Both the position numbers and the translations under genes were made by a program. This document shows, piece by piece, positions 52,512 to 60,997 of a DNA stretch of 64,000 nucleotides. How positions within the stretch are numbered: the stretch's first letter is position 1; each line of letters opens with the position of its first letter. This stretch comes from an uncultured Bacteroides sp. (GTDB lineage Bacteria; Bacteroidota; Bacteroidia; Bacteroidales; Bacteroidaceae): positions 252,974-316,973 of the forward strand of contig CAQOGY010000003.1 in the NCBI GenBank assembly GCA_948847595.1. The letters are read 5' to 3'. A model generated the notes under the pieces. The model was not told the DNA's origin, ran no database searches, and saw nothing but the letters and a program-made list of their open reading frames with translations.

Positions 52512-53582
52512 ATGGATAAAGAATTCTCAAATATTCGTATTGTGGACATAGCCAAGATGGCTGGTGTCTCTGTCGGTACGGTAGACCGAGTTATTCATAA
52601 TCGTGGGCGGGTATCTGAGGAAAACAGGAAGAAAGTGCAGACTATTTTAGAAATGGTGCATTACCAGCCCAATCTAATGGCACGGTCTTTAGCTTCCAAG
52701 AAACAATATCATCTTGTTGCCATTATACCGTCTTTTACTCAAGGAGAGTATTGGGAAGCCATTTCGGAAGGTATTGACAAAGTAGCTTCGGAGATGGAAT
52801 CGTACAATATAACGATTACCAAACTCTTTTTCGACCAATATAACAATAAAACGTTTGATGATATTACCCGAAACCTGCTGGATGAGAAAGTGGACGGAGT
52901 GCTGATTGCTACCCTGTTTACTGATTCGGTTATCCGTCTTTCGCAGGAACTGGACAGGAATGAGATTCCTTATATCTATGTCGATTCAAATATCGAAGGA
53001 CAACACCAACTGGCTTATTTCGGAACAGAATCTTATGATGCAGGAGTCATTGCGGCCAGATTATTGACTGACAGGCTTTCACCGGCTTCGGATATTCTGA
53101 TGGCACGGATTATCCATAGTGGAAAGAACGACTCCAATCAGGGAAAGAACCGCAGGGACGGCTTTTGTCATTATCTGAAAGAAATAGGATTTGCCGGAAA
53201 GCTGCATGAAGTAGAATTGAAAATCAACGATTCTGTATATAATTTCACTAAACTCGATGAAATATTCGATGTAAATTCGCATATAGAGGGCGCTATTATT
53301 TTTAATTCAACCTGCTATATCCTCGGAAATTATCTGAAGGCAAGAGAAATGCAAACGGTGAAACTGGTAGGCTATGACCTTATCGAGCGGAATACCCAAC
53401 TGCTTTCAGAAGGAGTTATCACTGCATTAGTTGCCCAACGTCCCGAAAGGCAGGGGTATGAAGGTATCAAGTCTTTATGTAATCATCTGCTATTCAAGCA
53501 AAATTCAGAAAAGGTAAACCTGATGCCGATTGATATTCTCTTGAAGGAAAACTTGAAATATTATCTGAACAATAAACTATAA
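52512..53582 (+). CDS. LacI-family transcriptional regulator of the mannonate operon
   Basis: 356 residues. N-terminal HTH (RIVDIAKMAGVSVGTVDRVI) and hinge, then a periplasmic-binding-like effector domain (HLVAIIPSFTQGEYWEAISE). The effector domain is of the sugar-sensing type that Bacteroides uses instead of a tetrameric LacI. It lies 20 bp before uxuB, and two 16-bp palindromes in its upstream region are candidate operators, so autoregulation with a uronate-derived effector is likely. Confidence 0.88.
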   Translation: MDKEFSNIRIVDIAKMAGVSVGTVDRVIHNRGRVSEENRKKVQTILEMVHYQPNLMARSLASKKQYHLVAIIPSFTQGEYWEAISEGIDKVASEMESYNITITKLFFDQYNNKTFDDITRNLLDEKVDGVLIATLFTDSVIRLSQELDRNEIPYIYVDSNIEGQHQLAYFGTESYDAGVIAARLLTDRLSPASDILMARIIHSGKNDSNQGKNRRDGFCHYLKEIGFAGKLHEVELKINDSVYNFTKLDEIFDVNSHIEGAIIFNSTCYILGNYLKAREMQTVKLVGYDLIERNTQLLSEGVITALVAQRPERQGYEGIKSLCNHLLFKQNSEKVNLMPIDILLKENLKYYLNNKL

Positions 53583-53602
53583 ACATATAAATTTTAGAAA
53601 CC

Positions 53603-54415
53603 ATGAATGAATTATTTAACGTAAAAGACAAAGTTGTTGTAATCACCGGTGGAGCCGGAATCTTAGGTAAAGGAATTGCTGCATACCTCGCAAAAGAAGG
53701 TGCAAAAGTGGTTGTGCTCGACAGAAGCGAAGAAGCTGGAAAAGCATTGGTGGATAGCATCAAAGCTGAAGGAAACGAAGCTATGTTCCTTTATACCGAT
53801 GTAATGGACAAAGAAGTATTGGAAGGCAACAAAGTAGAAATCATGAAAGCTTATGGTCGCATTGATGTATTGCTGAACGCTGCCGGTGGTAACATGGCAG
53901 GTGCTACAATTGCACCGGACAAGACTTTCTTTGACTTGCAGATTGACGCATTCAAGAAAGTGGTAGACTTGAACCTGTTCGGTACAGTATTGCCTACAAT
54001 GGTATTTGCTGAAATCATGGTTGAACAGAAGAAAGGCTCTATCGTAAACTTCTGCTCTGAATCAGCTCTCCGTCCGTTGACTCGCGTAGTAGGTTATGGC
54101 GCAGCGAAAGCAGCTATCGCTAACTTCACTAAATATATGGCAGGCGAACTGGCTCTGAAATTCGGTAACGGTCTGCGTGTAAACGCTATCGCACCGGGAT
54201 TCTTCCTGACAGACCAAAACCGTGCGTTGTTGACCAACCCGGATGGTTCTCTGACTGACCGTTCAAAAACGATTCTCGCTCATACTCCGTTCAACCGTTT
54301 CGGTGAACCGGAAGACCTTTATGGAACAATCCATTATCTGATTAGTGATGCTTCCAACTTCGTGACAGGTACAGTAGCTGTTATCGACGGTGGTTTCGAC
54401 GCATTCTCTATCTAA
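53603..54415 (+). CDS. uxuB: SDR-family D-mannonate oxidoreductase (fructuronate reductase)
   Basis: 270 residues. Rossmann glycine motif ITGGAGILGKGIA, NAAGGN, catalytic Ser in NFCSESA and YGAAKAA with Tyr/Lys, C-terminal TGTVAVIDGGF. An SDR enzyme beside mannonate dehydratase is the usual Bacteroides way to interconvert fructuronate and mannonate, not homologous to E. coli UxuB. The name rests on this neighbour. It is followed 41 bp later by uxuA. Confidence 0.82.
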   Translation: MNELFNVKDKVVVITGGAGILGKGIAAYLAKEGAKVVVLDRSEEAGKALVDSIKAEGNEAMFLYTDVMDKEVLEGNKVEIMKAYGRIDVLLNAAGGNMAGATIAPDKTFFDLQIDAFKKVVDLNLFGTVLPTMVFAEIMVEQKKGSIVNFCSESALRPLTRVVGYGAAKAAIANFTKYMAGELALKFGNGLRVNAIAPGFFLTDQNRALLTNPDGSLTDRSKTILAHTPFNRFGEPEDLYGTIHYLISDASNFVTGTVAVIDGGFDAFSI

Positions 54416-54456
54416 ATTATTTTAATCGTAATTAGTAATCAGTAAATAGAAACTAT

Positions 54457-55626
54457 ATGTATTTATGCGAACAAACTTGGCGCTGGTACGGCCCTAACGA
54501 CCCAGTAAGCTTGTGGGATATTAAACAAGCGGGCGCTACCGGTATAGTAAATGCTCTTCATCACATTCCGAACGGTGAAGTATGGACAGTGGAAGAAATC
54601 ATGAAGCGTAAGCAAATGATTGAAGAAGTAGGTCTGACGTGGTCTGTTGTAGAAAGTGTACCTGTACACGAACATATCAAGACACAGACAGGCGACTTCA
54701 TGAAATATATCGAAAACTATAAAGAAAGCATCCGTAATCTGGCGAAATGCGGCGTAATGGTAGTTACTTACAATTTCATGCCTGTATTGGACTGGACACG
54801 TACCGACCTTGCCTATACAATGCCCGACGGTTCTAAAGCCCTTCGTTTTGAAAAAGCGGCTTTCGTAGCTTTCGACCTTTTCATCCTGAAACGCCCGAAC
54901 GCAGAAAAAGACTATACTCCTGAAGAAATCGCCAAAGCAAAAGCCCGTTTCGAGCAAATGAGCGAAGACGACAAGAATCTCTTGGTTCGCAATATGATTG
55001 CCGGACTTCCGGGGTCTGAAGAAAGCTTCACAGTAGAACAGTTCCAGGAAGCGCTTGACCGTTACAACGACATTGATGCTGAAAAGCTTCGTTCCAACTT
55101 GATTTTCTTTTTGAAAGAAATTGCTCCCGTTGCCGATGAGGTAGGAGTGAAGCTGGTGATTCACCCGGACGACCCTCCTTATACAATCTTAGGCCTGCCG
55201 CGTATTCTGAGTACGGAAGAAGATTTCAAGAAACTGATTGAAGCCGTACCTAACGAATCCAATGGTCTTTGCCTGTGCACAGGTTCTTTCGGAGTACGTG
55301 CTGACAATGACCTTGCCGGTATGATGGAACGTTTCGGTGATCGTGTGAACTTCGTACACTTGCGCAGTACACAGCGTGACGAAGAAGGAAACTTCTACGA
55401 AGCTAACCACCTGGAAGGAAACGTAGATATGTACAACGTAATGAAAGCTCTTATTCTTCTGCAACAACGTCGCAAATGCTCTATTGCTATGCGTCCCGAC
55501 CACGGACATCAGATGATTGATGACTTGAAGAAGAAAACAAACCCGGGATATTCTTGCTTGGGCCGCCTTCGCGGATTGGCGGAGCTTCGTGGTTTGGAAA
55601 TGGGTATCGCTAAGTCTATCCTCTAA
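54457..55626 (+). CDS. uxuA: D-mannonate dehydratase
   Basis: 389 residues, UxuA family TIM barrel. YLCEQTWRWYGPNDPVSLWD at the N-terminus, VKLVIHPDDPP, LCLCTGSFGVRADND, FVHLRSTQRD and AMRPDHGHQM hold the metal- and substrate-binding residues. It converts mannonate to 2-keto-3-deoxygluconate in glucuronate catabolism. It completes the lacI-uxuB-uxuA operon; a strong terminator follows. Confidence 0.95.
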   Translation: MYLCEQTWRWYGPNDPVSLWDIKQAGATGIVNALHHIPNGEVWTVEEIMKRKQMIEEVGLTWSVVESVPVHEHIKTQTGDFMKYIENYKESIRNLAKCGVMVVTYNFMPVLDWTRTDLAYTMPDGSKALRFEKAAFVAFDLFILKRPNAEKDYTPEEIAKAKARFEQMSEDDKNLLVRNMIAGLPGSEESFTVEQFQEALDRYNDIDAEKLRSNLIFFLKEIAPVADEVGVKLVIHPDDPPYTILGLPRILSTEEDFKKLIEAVPNESNGLCLCTGSFGVRADNDLAGMMERFGDRVNFVHLRSTQRDEEGNFYEANHLEGNVDMYNVMKALILLQQRRKCSIAMRPDHGHQMIDDLKKKTNPGYSCLGRLRGLAELRGLEMGIAKSIL

Positions 55627-55660
55627 TTAGAGTACATAATTAGCATTATTATAATAAGAA

Positions 55661-55698
55661 ACACTACGGCTATTATTGATTGATAATAGTTGTAGTGT
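55661..55698 (+). terminator. terminator after uxuA
   Basis: 16-bp arms acactacggctattat and ataatagttgtagtgt (two G-T pairs) with a short loop, followed by an uninterrupted T-run. Confidence 0.85.
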
Positions 55699-55744
55699 TT
55701 TTTATTTGGTCTTTTTCGTTGCCGCCGGTTGAGGAATAATTGAA

Positions 55745-56308
55745 TTAATCGAATAAATCTCCGATGTGCGTATCTTTATCAGCTTTTTTTGCCGGTTTCG
55801 TTTTCTTCGGTTCGGGAATAATTTGCATTGCAATTTGGGCACAGGCTTCGGCATCAGCAAGTGCGTGGTGGTGATTCTCCAAGTTATATCCGCATTGCTC
55901 TGCTACTGTATGTAGTTGATGATTGGGCAGCTCCTTTCCGAAAACTTTCCTCGAAGTACGGCAAGTACAATAAAACTTATAATTGGGATAAGTCATATCA
56001 TACAATTCGTGAACCGCACGGAGACAACCTTCATCAAAAGGACTGTTGTGGGCTACAAGCGGCAATCCATCTATCAACGGCTTGATTTCCGCCCATACAT
56101 CGGGGAAATCTTCCGCTTCTATCGTATCGTCATAAGTTAATCCGTGAATAGCTGTCGTCCATTGTGTGTAGTAATTGGGGGTGGGACGAATCAGGCGATA
56201 GATTTTATTCACAATCTTACCATCCCTTACAATGACAACACCGACACTGCATACACTGGTGCGCTTGCCGTTGGCTGTTTCAAAGTCGATTGCTGCAAAG
56301 TTTCTCAT
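55745..56308 (-). CDS. DnaQ-like 3'-5' exonuclease
   Basis: 187 residues. DEDDh exonuclease: ExoI FAAIDFETANG, ExoII LVAHNSPFDEGCLRA, ExoIII HHALADAEACAQIA (His and Asp). It has the stand-alone exonuclease form with a basic C-terminal tail (EPKKTKPAKKADKD), as in RNase T/epsilon-like proteins. A minus-strand -7 element TACATTTG lies at 56331-56338. Confidence 0.9.
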   Translation of the reverse strand: MRNFAAIDFETANGKRTSVCSVGVVIVRDGKIVNKIYRLIRPTPNYYTQWTTAIHGLTYDDTIEAEDFPDVWAEIKPLIDGLPLVAHNSPFDEGCLRAVHELYDMTYPNYKFYCTCRTSRKVFGKELPNHQLHTVAEQCGYNLENHHHALADAEACAQIAMQIIPEPKKTKPAKKADKDTHIGDLFD

Positions 56309-56385
56309 TAATCCTGTTGTTTTTTGAATACAAATGTATTGAATTAGAATTTATTCTTTCTATTTTTGCCTGATAAAATATATCA

Positions 56386-57210
56386 ATGTACACAGAATAT
56401 CAGCCCTCTCATTTGCTTGCTCCCTATATTGATAATTATTGGGAACTGAAAGGTACTCCGGAATATGGGATGCGTATCCATATCCTGCCGGATGGCTGTA
56501 CCGATTTTATTTTTACGCTGGGAGAGGTAGCCGAGACAGTGGAGAAGGAAAGTCTGATTATGCAACCTTATCGTTCTTACTTTGTAGGGCCGATGACAAA
56601 ATTCTCCGAACTGGTCACTTATGCCGAATCCGTTCATATGTTTGGTATCCGCTTTCTTCCTTGCGGGTTGTCCTGTTTCACAAAATTGCCTTTGCATGAG
56701 TTTGTGAACAGTAGAATCAATACCAAGGAAATGAGGGCAGTTTTTGATGACACTTTTGTTGAAAGGCTATGCGGGCAGGAGCACATAGAGGGACGGATAC
56801 AGTTGGTGGAAGGGTATTTGCTGGCGTATTTGGCTCGTCATTACCAGTCCGCCGATTCCCATGTCGCCATGGCGGTGAATATGATTAACCAGTCCGGCGG
56901 TAAACGTTCTGTTCGTAGCCTGATGGACGAAATTTGTTTGTGCCAGCGTCATTTCGAACGGAAGTTCAAGCATTACACCGGATACACTCCTAAAGAGTAC
57001 AGCCGCATTATCAAATTCAAGAATGCTGTGGAACTCTTGAGAAATACCGCATCTTCCAATCTGCTGACTACGGCGATTAACGCAGGATATTACGATTTGG
57101 CACATTTCTCAAAAGAGATTAAGTCCTTGTCGGGCAGTACTCCCACGTCATTTCTTTCGCTTACCGTACCGGAAGATACGACGCTGACTTATATCGAACC
57201 CGGAAAGTAG
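56386..57210 (+). CDS. AraC-family transcriptional regulator (DUF6597 type)
   Basis: 274 residues. N-terminal DUF6597-like domain (QPSHLLAPYIDNYWELKGTP, LPDGCTDFIFTLG) and C-terminal AraC HTH (SVRSLMDEICLCQRHFERKF and GYTPKEYSRIIKFKNAVELL). TATTTTTG at 56361-56368 is its -7 element. It stands alone; the PPOX protein 80 bp downstream is a possible target. Confidence 0.88.
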   Translation: MYTEYQPSHLLAPYIDNYWELKGTPEYGMRIHILPDGCTDFIFTLGEVAETVEKESLIMQPYRSYFVGPMTKFSELVTYAESVHMFGIRFLPCGLSCFTKLPLHEFVNSRINTKEMRAVFDDTFVERLCGQEHIEGRIQLVEGYLLAYLARHYQSADSHVAMAVNMINQSGGKRSVRSLMDEICLCQRHFERKFKHYTGYTPKEYSRIIKFKNAVELLRNTASSNLLTTAINAGYYDLAHFSKEIKSLSGSTPTSFLSLTVPEDTTLTYIEPGK

Positions 57211-57291
57211 ACAGGTAAAAGTCGATTTTTTACAATAGAAAAGAACTTCATGCCGTTATCTTTGCAACCGTAATATAAATCCAATAAGATT

Positions 57292-57708
57292 ATGTCAACA
57301 AAAACAATGAAAGAGAAAGCAACCGAGTTGTTGCAGAGATGTGAAGTTGTAGTGCTTGCTTCTATAAATAAAGAAGGGTATCCCCGCCCTGTGCCGATGA
57401 GCAAGATTACAGCAGAGGGGATTTCTACTATTTGGATGTCTACCGGAGCGGACTCATTAAAGACTATCGACTTTCGTAAGAACCCGAAAGCCGGATTATG
57501 TTTTCAGGATAAGGGAGACAGCGTAGCCTTAACGGGAACGGTGGAAGTGGTAACGGACGAGAAAATGAAAAAGGAACTTTGGCAGGACTGGTTTATCGAG
57601 CATTTCCCCGGCGGCCCTACCGACCCGGGCTATGTACTGCTGAAATTTGAATCGAATCACGCGACTTATTGGATTGAAGGGACATTTATTCATAAGAAAC
57701 TGGACTAG
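57292..57708 (+). CDS. pyridoxamine 5'-phosphate oxidase-family protein
   Basis: 138 residues, split-barrel flavin-binding fold: CEVVVLASINKEGYPRPVPM, ISTIWMSTG and VALTGTVEVVTD, as in general stress protein 26-like proteins. The cofactor (FMN, F420 or haem) is not determined. It has its own TATCTTTG -7 element at 57257-57264. Confidence 0.85.
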   Translation: MSTKTMKEKATELLQRCEVVVLASINKEGYPRPVPMSKITAEGISTIWMSTGADSLKTIDFRKNPKAGLCFQDKGDSVALTGTVEVVTDEKMKKELWQDWFIEHFPGGPTDPGYVLLKFESNHATYWIEGTFIHKKLD

Positions 57709-57745
57709 CCACTTCATACAGCCCTATTCCCGTGGAATATGGAAA

Positions 57746-57800
57746 TAAAAAAAGAGAAACATCCTTTTTTTCCAAAGAAGAATGTCTCTCTCTTTTTTTG
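57746..57800. terminator. bidirectional terminator between PPOX and ABM genes
   Basis: An A-rich arm with gagaaacat (from 57746) pairs with atgtctctctc and a T-run (to 57800); it serves both convergent genes. Confidence 0.65.
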
Positions 57801-57842
57801 ATGATACTTGGATAGATAATATATCTATTCTCCGTGCTTCAT

Positions 57843-58118
57843 TTAGAATTCAAACTTCTCCAGTTTCATTTCAGCTAATTCCTGAATGATACCTACATAC
57901 TTGGCAAAATGAGCGGATTTCTCGTGAGCAGCCAATACTTCAGCATTCTGCCATGTTTCACAAATCATGAAAACGTCGTGGCGGGTACTGCTTTCGAAAG
58001 TATCATAAGCAATGCATCCTTCTTCCTTCAAAGAACAAGCAGTCAGTTCCTTAGCTGCTTCAATCGCTTTTTCGCGGTTTGTCTCGCTTACACGGACAAA
58101 AACATTCAATCTTATCAT
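57843..58118 (-). CDS. ABM-domain (antibiotic biosynthesis monooxygenase-like) protein
   Basis: Start taken at 58118 (MIRLNVFVRVSETNREKAIE), 91 residues; the frame open to 58232 crosses a promoter element (TATCTTTG, minus strand, 58179-58186). The dimeric alpha/beta barrel fold is recognised by CSLKEEGCIAYDTFESS and FMICETWQNAEVLAAHEKSA. Members are small oxygenases or quinone-detoxifying proteins; the substrate here is unknown. Confidence 0.85.
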   Translation of the reverse strand: MIRLNVFVRVSETNREKAIEAAKELTACSLKEEGCIAYDTFESSTRHDVFMICETWQNAEVLAAHEKSAHFAKYVGIIQELAEMKLEKFEF

Positions 58119-58449
58119 AGTCTTTATTATTAAATGATTAAAAATAGCTTTATCACATCTTTGTGAGTAAATCGTAGGCAAAGATACTATTTTTGTGCTT
58201 TTTGAGACTGCTTGTTCTTTAAATTTCACCAAAACGTCATATAATCATAAAAAACGATTATATTTGCCCCTGAAATCAAAAAATAACTATTTTGGGCGCA
58301 ACTCTTAAATTTGTTCTGGCTTAATATTAGCCTCACGAACCACAGGCTAATTTCTTTCGTTTGAGTAATTCCACTCGAACCGGTTTTTCATTTTGTTATT
58401 TTTATTATTTACTGCATGGTTTTTCGGAACATATGCGATATGAAAACGA
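58119..58449. other. intergenic region with a hairpin before the rteC-like gene
   Basis: Besides the ABM promoter, arms attagcct (58326-58333) and aggctaat (58344-58351) form an 8-bp hairpin about 100 bp before the rteC-like gene, followed by ttctttcg. It could be an attenuator. No gene seen. Confidence 0.4.
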
Positions 58450-59289
58450 ATGGAAAATTTCGTAAGAAACAATAAGCTAAGCATAGAAAAAGAGATTGAA
58501 CGAATTGAGCGCCAGCCGATTGCCCCACTTGATAAGATAAAACAGATTATTGATGTCATACAGACCTCACTTATTCTGTTGAAGTCAACCGTTGCCGAAT
58601 ATCAATTCTCGAATTCAGCAGAAGAGATTTTTTTCTTTAAAACCTGGAAGCCGCAAATTTCCGGGCTATTGATGTTTTATGTCCGCTTGTATCAGATTGA
58701 AAAGAAACGTATTGGAGAATCTCCGTCTTCCCAATGCAAATCTCTGAAGTCGGAACTGGAGAATTTGAGGAAATACTTCCTGAATAATCCCTTTTATGAT
58801 TATTACCGTACTGGCAGGACGGAACTCGATGAACAATATTTTGTCAGAAGAAACTATGACATTCTAGCAGATACCCGTTTCGGCTTATTGGACAGGGATT
58901 CTTCTTTTACTACCCTGCATGATTCAAGTGTGGCGGAAATCATAGCCAACAATCGTCTGGCGGAATATCTTTCTGCTGAAATAGAGATATTATCAGACGA
59001 GCTTCATCTGAAACTCGCTTCAATAGTAGAAAGCCGGCTATTGCAGTGGACGGATAGCAAAGTCGCTTTGGTTGAGTTTATCTATGCCCTGTATGCGGGC
59101 AAATGCTTCAACAATGGAAATACCAGTTTAAAAGACATAGCTTTCTGTTGCGAAACTCTTTTTAGTATTGAGATAGGAGACTTTTATCGTATCTTTCTGG
59201 AAATCAGAAACCGGAAGAAGAGCAGGACGCAGTTTCTTGATAAGTTGAAAGATAAGATTATTAAGATGATGGATGAGTTGGACAGATAA
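58450..59289 (+). CDS. rteC: RteC-like protein
   Basis: 279 residues, all helical. The N-terminal IFFFKTWKPQISGLLMFYVR followed by LYQIEKKRI matches the RteC family, the regulator that controls excision of CTnDOT-type conjugative transposons in Bacteroides. The C-terminal half (ALVEFIYALYAGKCFNNGN, SLKDIAFCCETLFSIEIGDF) is the DNA-binding winged-helix portion. No excision or mobilisation gene lies nearby, so it is either a relic of a lost element or a re-used regulator. Confidence 0.82.
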   Translation: MENFVRNNKLSIEKEIERIERQPIAPLDKIKQIIDVIQTSLILLKSTVAEYQFSNSAEEIFFFKTWKPQISGLLMFYVRLYQIEKKRIGESPSSQCKSLKSELENLRKYFLNNPFYDYYRTGRTELDEQYFVRRNYDILADTRFGLLDRDSSFTTLHDSSVAEIIANNRLAEYLSAEIEILSDELHLKLASIVESRLLQWTDSKVALVEFIYALYAGKCFNNGNTSLKDIAFCCETLFSIEIGDFYRIFLEIRNRKKSRTQFLDKLKDKIIKMMDELDR

Positions 59290-59397
59290 ATTTCATGCCG
59301 TCTTGTGACATCTTGTGAATTATACAAATGGCTAATATCCAACTTTGCGAAGAAAAAGATTTGATTCACAAAGAAAGATAACAGCTTTTGTATAATT

Positions 59398-60000
59398 ATG
59401 GAAACAATATTTACATGGGAGATCAGGGTGAAGAATTGCCCTTTGTTGATTAAGAAATGCAGCCACTGCGATAGTGACCGCTTTTATTGCAGTGATAAGT
59501 TCAGAATGAATGCACAGAAAAAGAACATTGATGTCTGGCTAATTTATAGGTGTGTGAAGTGCGATAACACTTGTAATATGACTTTGCTTTCGCGAACTAA
59601 ACCCGACCTGATTGATAAGAAACTGTTTCATAGCTTTTCTATGAATGATAGGGAAACGGCCTGGCAGTATGCTTTTTCAGCCGGAATGGCAAGTAAGAAC
59701 AATCTTCAATTAGACTATGATAGCGTTGAATATGAGGTGATGAGTGACATTTCATCGGAAGTCATAATGGATATGACCGGTGAGGTGATAAGTGTTCGAA
59801 TCAAATGTGATTTTGACTTGAACCTGAAATTGTCATCATTGATAAAGAGATGTCTTCCACTTTCCAGTACCCGGTTAAAGCGTATGTTTGAGCAGGGAGA
59901 GATTTCTCTTTTTTCAGGCAAACAGCCTTATAAGTATAAAGTAAAGAAAGGAGATGTTATTTTGATACATAGAAAGTGCTTGCTTGATATTCTAGGATGA
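59398..60000 (+). CDS. DUF1062-domain protein with zinc-ribbon cysteines
   Basis: 200 residues. CxxC pairs in KKCSHCDSDRFYCS and YRCVKCDNTCNM suggest a zinc ribbon. The C-terminal part (LPLSSTRLKRMFEQGEISLF, KVKKGDVILIHRK) resembles an S4-like RNA-binding fold and fits DUF1062. Function unknown. It follows the rteC-like gene in the same direction. Confidence 0.75.
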   Translation: METIFTWEIRVKNCPLLIKKCSHCDSDRFYCSDKFRMNAQKKNIDVWLIYRCVKCDNTCNMTLLSRTKPDLIDKKLFHSFSMNDRETAWQYAFSAGMASKNNLQLDYDSVEYEVMSDISSEVIMDMTGEVISVRIKCDFDLNLKLSSLIKRCLPLSSTRLKRMFEQGEISLFSGKQPYKYKVKKGDVILIHRKCLLDILG

Positions 60001-60078
60001 AGTCCGTAATATGGATTTTTTTTATAGCTTTGTAAACTGATGGCATATAAAAGTAATATCACCCTAATAATCGAAGAT

Positions 60079-60780
60079 ATGAAAAAAGTATTTTTACTGG
60101 CTTTTGCCTTGTTCGCATGGAATATTCTTGCCAATGCTCAAGAAAGTGACGAAAGATATGTTGAAGTGACCGGTTCTTCGGAGATAGAAGTCGTGCCGGA
60201 CGAAATACACTTTCTGATTCAGATAAAGGAATATTGGGAAGAAGAATATACGGGTAAATCGAAGAAAGAGGAAGACTTTCGGACGAAAGTGCCGTTGGCT
60301 ATGATAGAGAAAGATTTGCGTAAAAGTTTGCGTAAAATAGGAATATCGGATGAGGCTATCCGTACGCAGGAAGTAGGGGACTATTGGCGGCAGCGGGGAA
60401 AGGAGTTTCTGATAGGCAAGCAACTGGATATCCGTCTTACGGATTTCGAGCAAATCAATTCCATAATCCGTTCTGTCAATACATGGGGAATTGAATCAAT
60501 GCGTATCGGGGAACTGAAACATAAGGATTTGCCTATGTACAGGAAGCAGGGAAAGATTGAAGCACTGAAAGCAGCCCGTGAGAAAGCATCCTATCTGGTG
60601 GAAGCAATGGGAAAGCAATTGGGTGAAGTCATTCGTATTGTCGAACCTGCCGATAACAACATAAGCCGTTATATTCCTTTTCAGGCACAGAGCAATGTCA
60701 GCATGGGGACGGCAGCTACCGAACAGTACCGTGTCATCAAGCTGAGATATGAAATGACCGCCCGTTTTGCCATAAAATAA
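60079..60780 (+). CDS. SIMPL-domain (DUF541) exported protein
   Basis: Start taken at ATG 60079 (MKKVFLLAFALFAWNILANA), which gives a clean signal peptide; 233 residues. The SIMPL fold is recognised by YVEVTGSSEIEVVPDEIHFL and ALKAAREKASYLVEAMGKQL. It is a periplasmic or outer-membrane-associated protein of unclear role (oxidative stress is reported for relatives). Its 3' end contains the -33 box of the next promoter. Confidence 0.85.
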   Translation: MKKVFLLAFALFAWNILANAQESDERYVEVTGSSEIEVVPDEIHFLIQIKEYWEEEYTGKSKKEEDFRTKVPLAMIEKDLRKSLRKIGISDEAIRTQEVGDYWRQRGKEFLIGKQLDIRLTDFEQINSIIRSVNTWGIESMRIGELKHKDLPMYRKQGKIEALKAAREKASYLVEAMGKQLGEVIRIVEPADNNISRYIPFQAQSNVSMGTAATEQYRVIKLRYEMTARFAIK

Positions 60781-60865
60781 AAAAAATGCCTATCTTTGCC
60801 GCATGACTAAAAATAATAAATCGGATTTGGTTTAGTAAACAATCTGTGTCTTTGACACAGATTGT
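60766..60865 (+). promoter_or_regulatory. promoter, ten-codon leader peptide and attenuator-like hairpin before rsgA
   Basis: TTTG (60766-60769), 21-bp spacer, TATCTTTG (60791-60798), then ATG at 60803 starting MTKNNKSDLV-stop (60803-60835). Four bases later comes a perfect 12-bp hairpin with a 3-base loop (arms 60839-60850 and 60854-60865). A second hairpin aaagcat/atgcttt follows at about 60950. The layout is that of leader-peptide attenuation. Confidence 0.6.
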
Positions 60866-60997
60866 CCTTTCGTTTGCTCTCGGATGATTCCTTTCGGGAG
60901 TAATTCTTGTGTCTTTATAATTTCAATTTTAAACTGCGTACAATGACAGAAAAAGCATTGTTATGCTTTCAATGTGTGCGCTCTATACATTAAGATA

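Noticed and set aside
54463..55164. 233-codon minus-strand frame inside uxuA
   Set aside because: It is the complement of a clear mannonate dehydratase.
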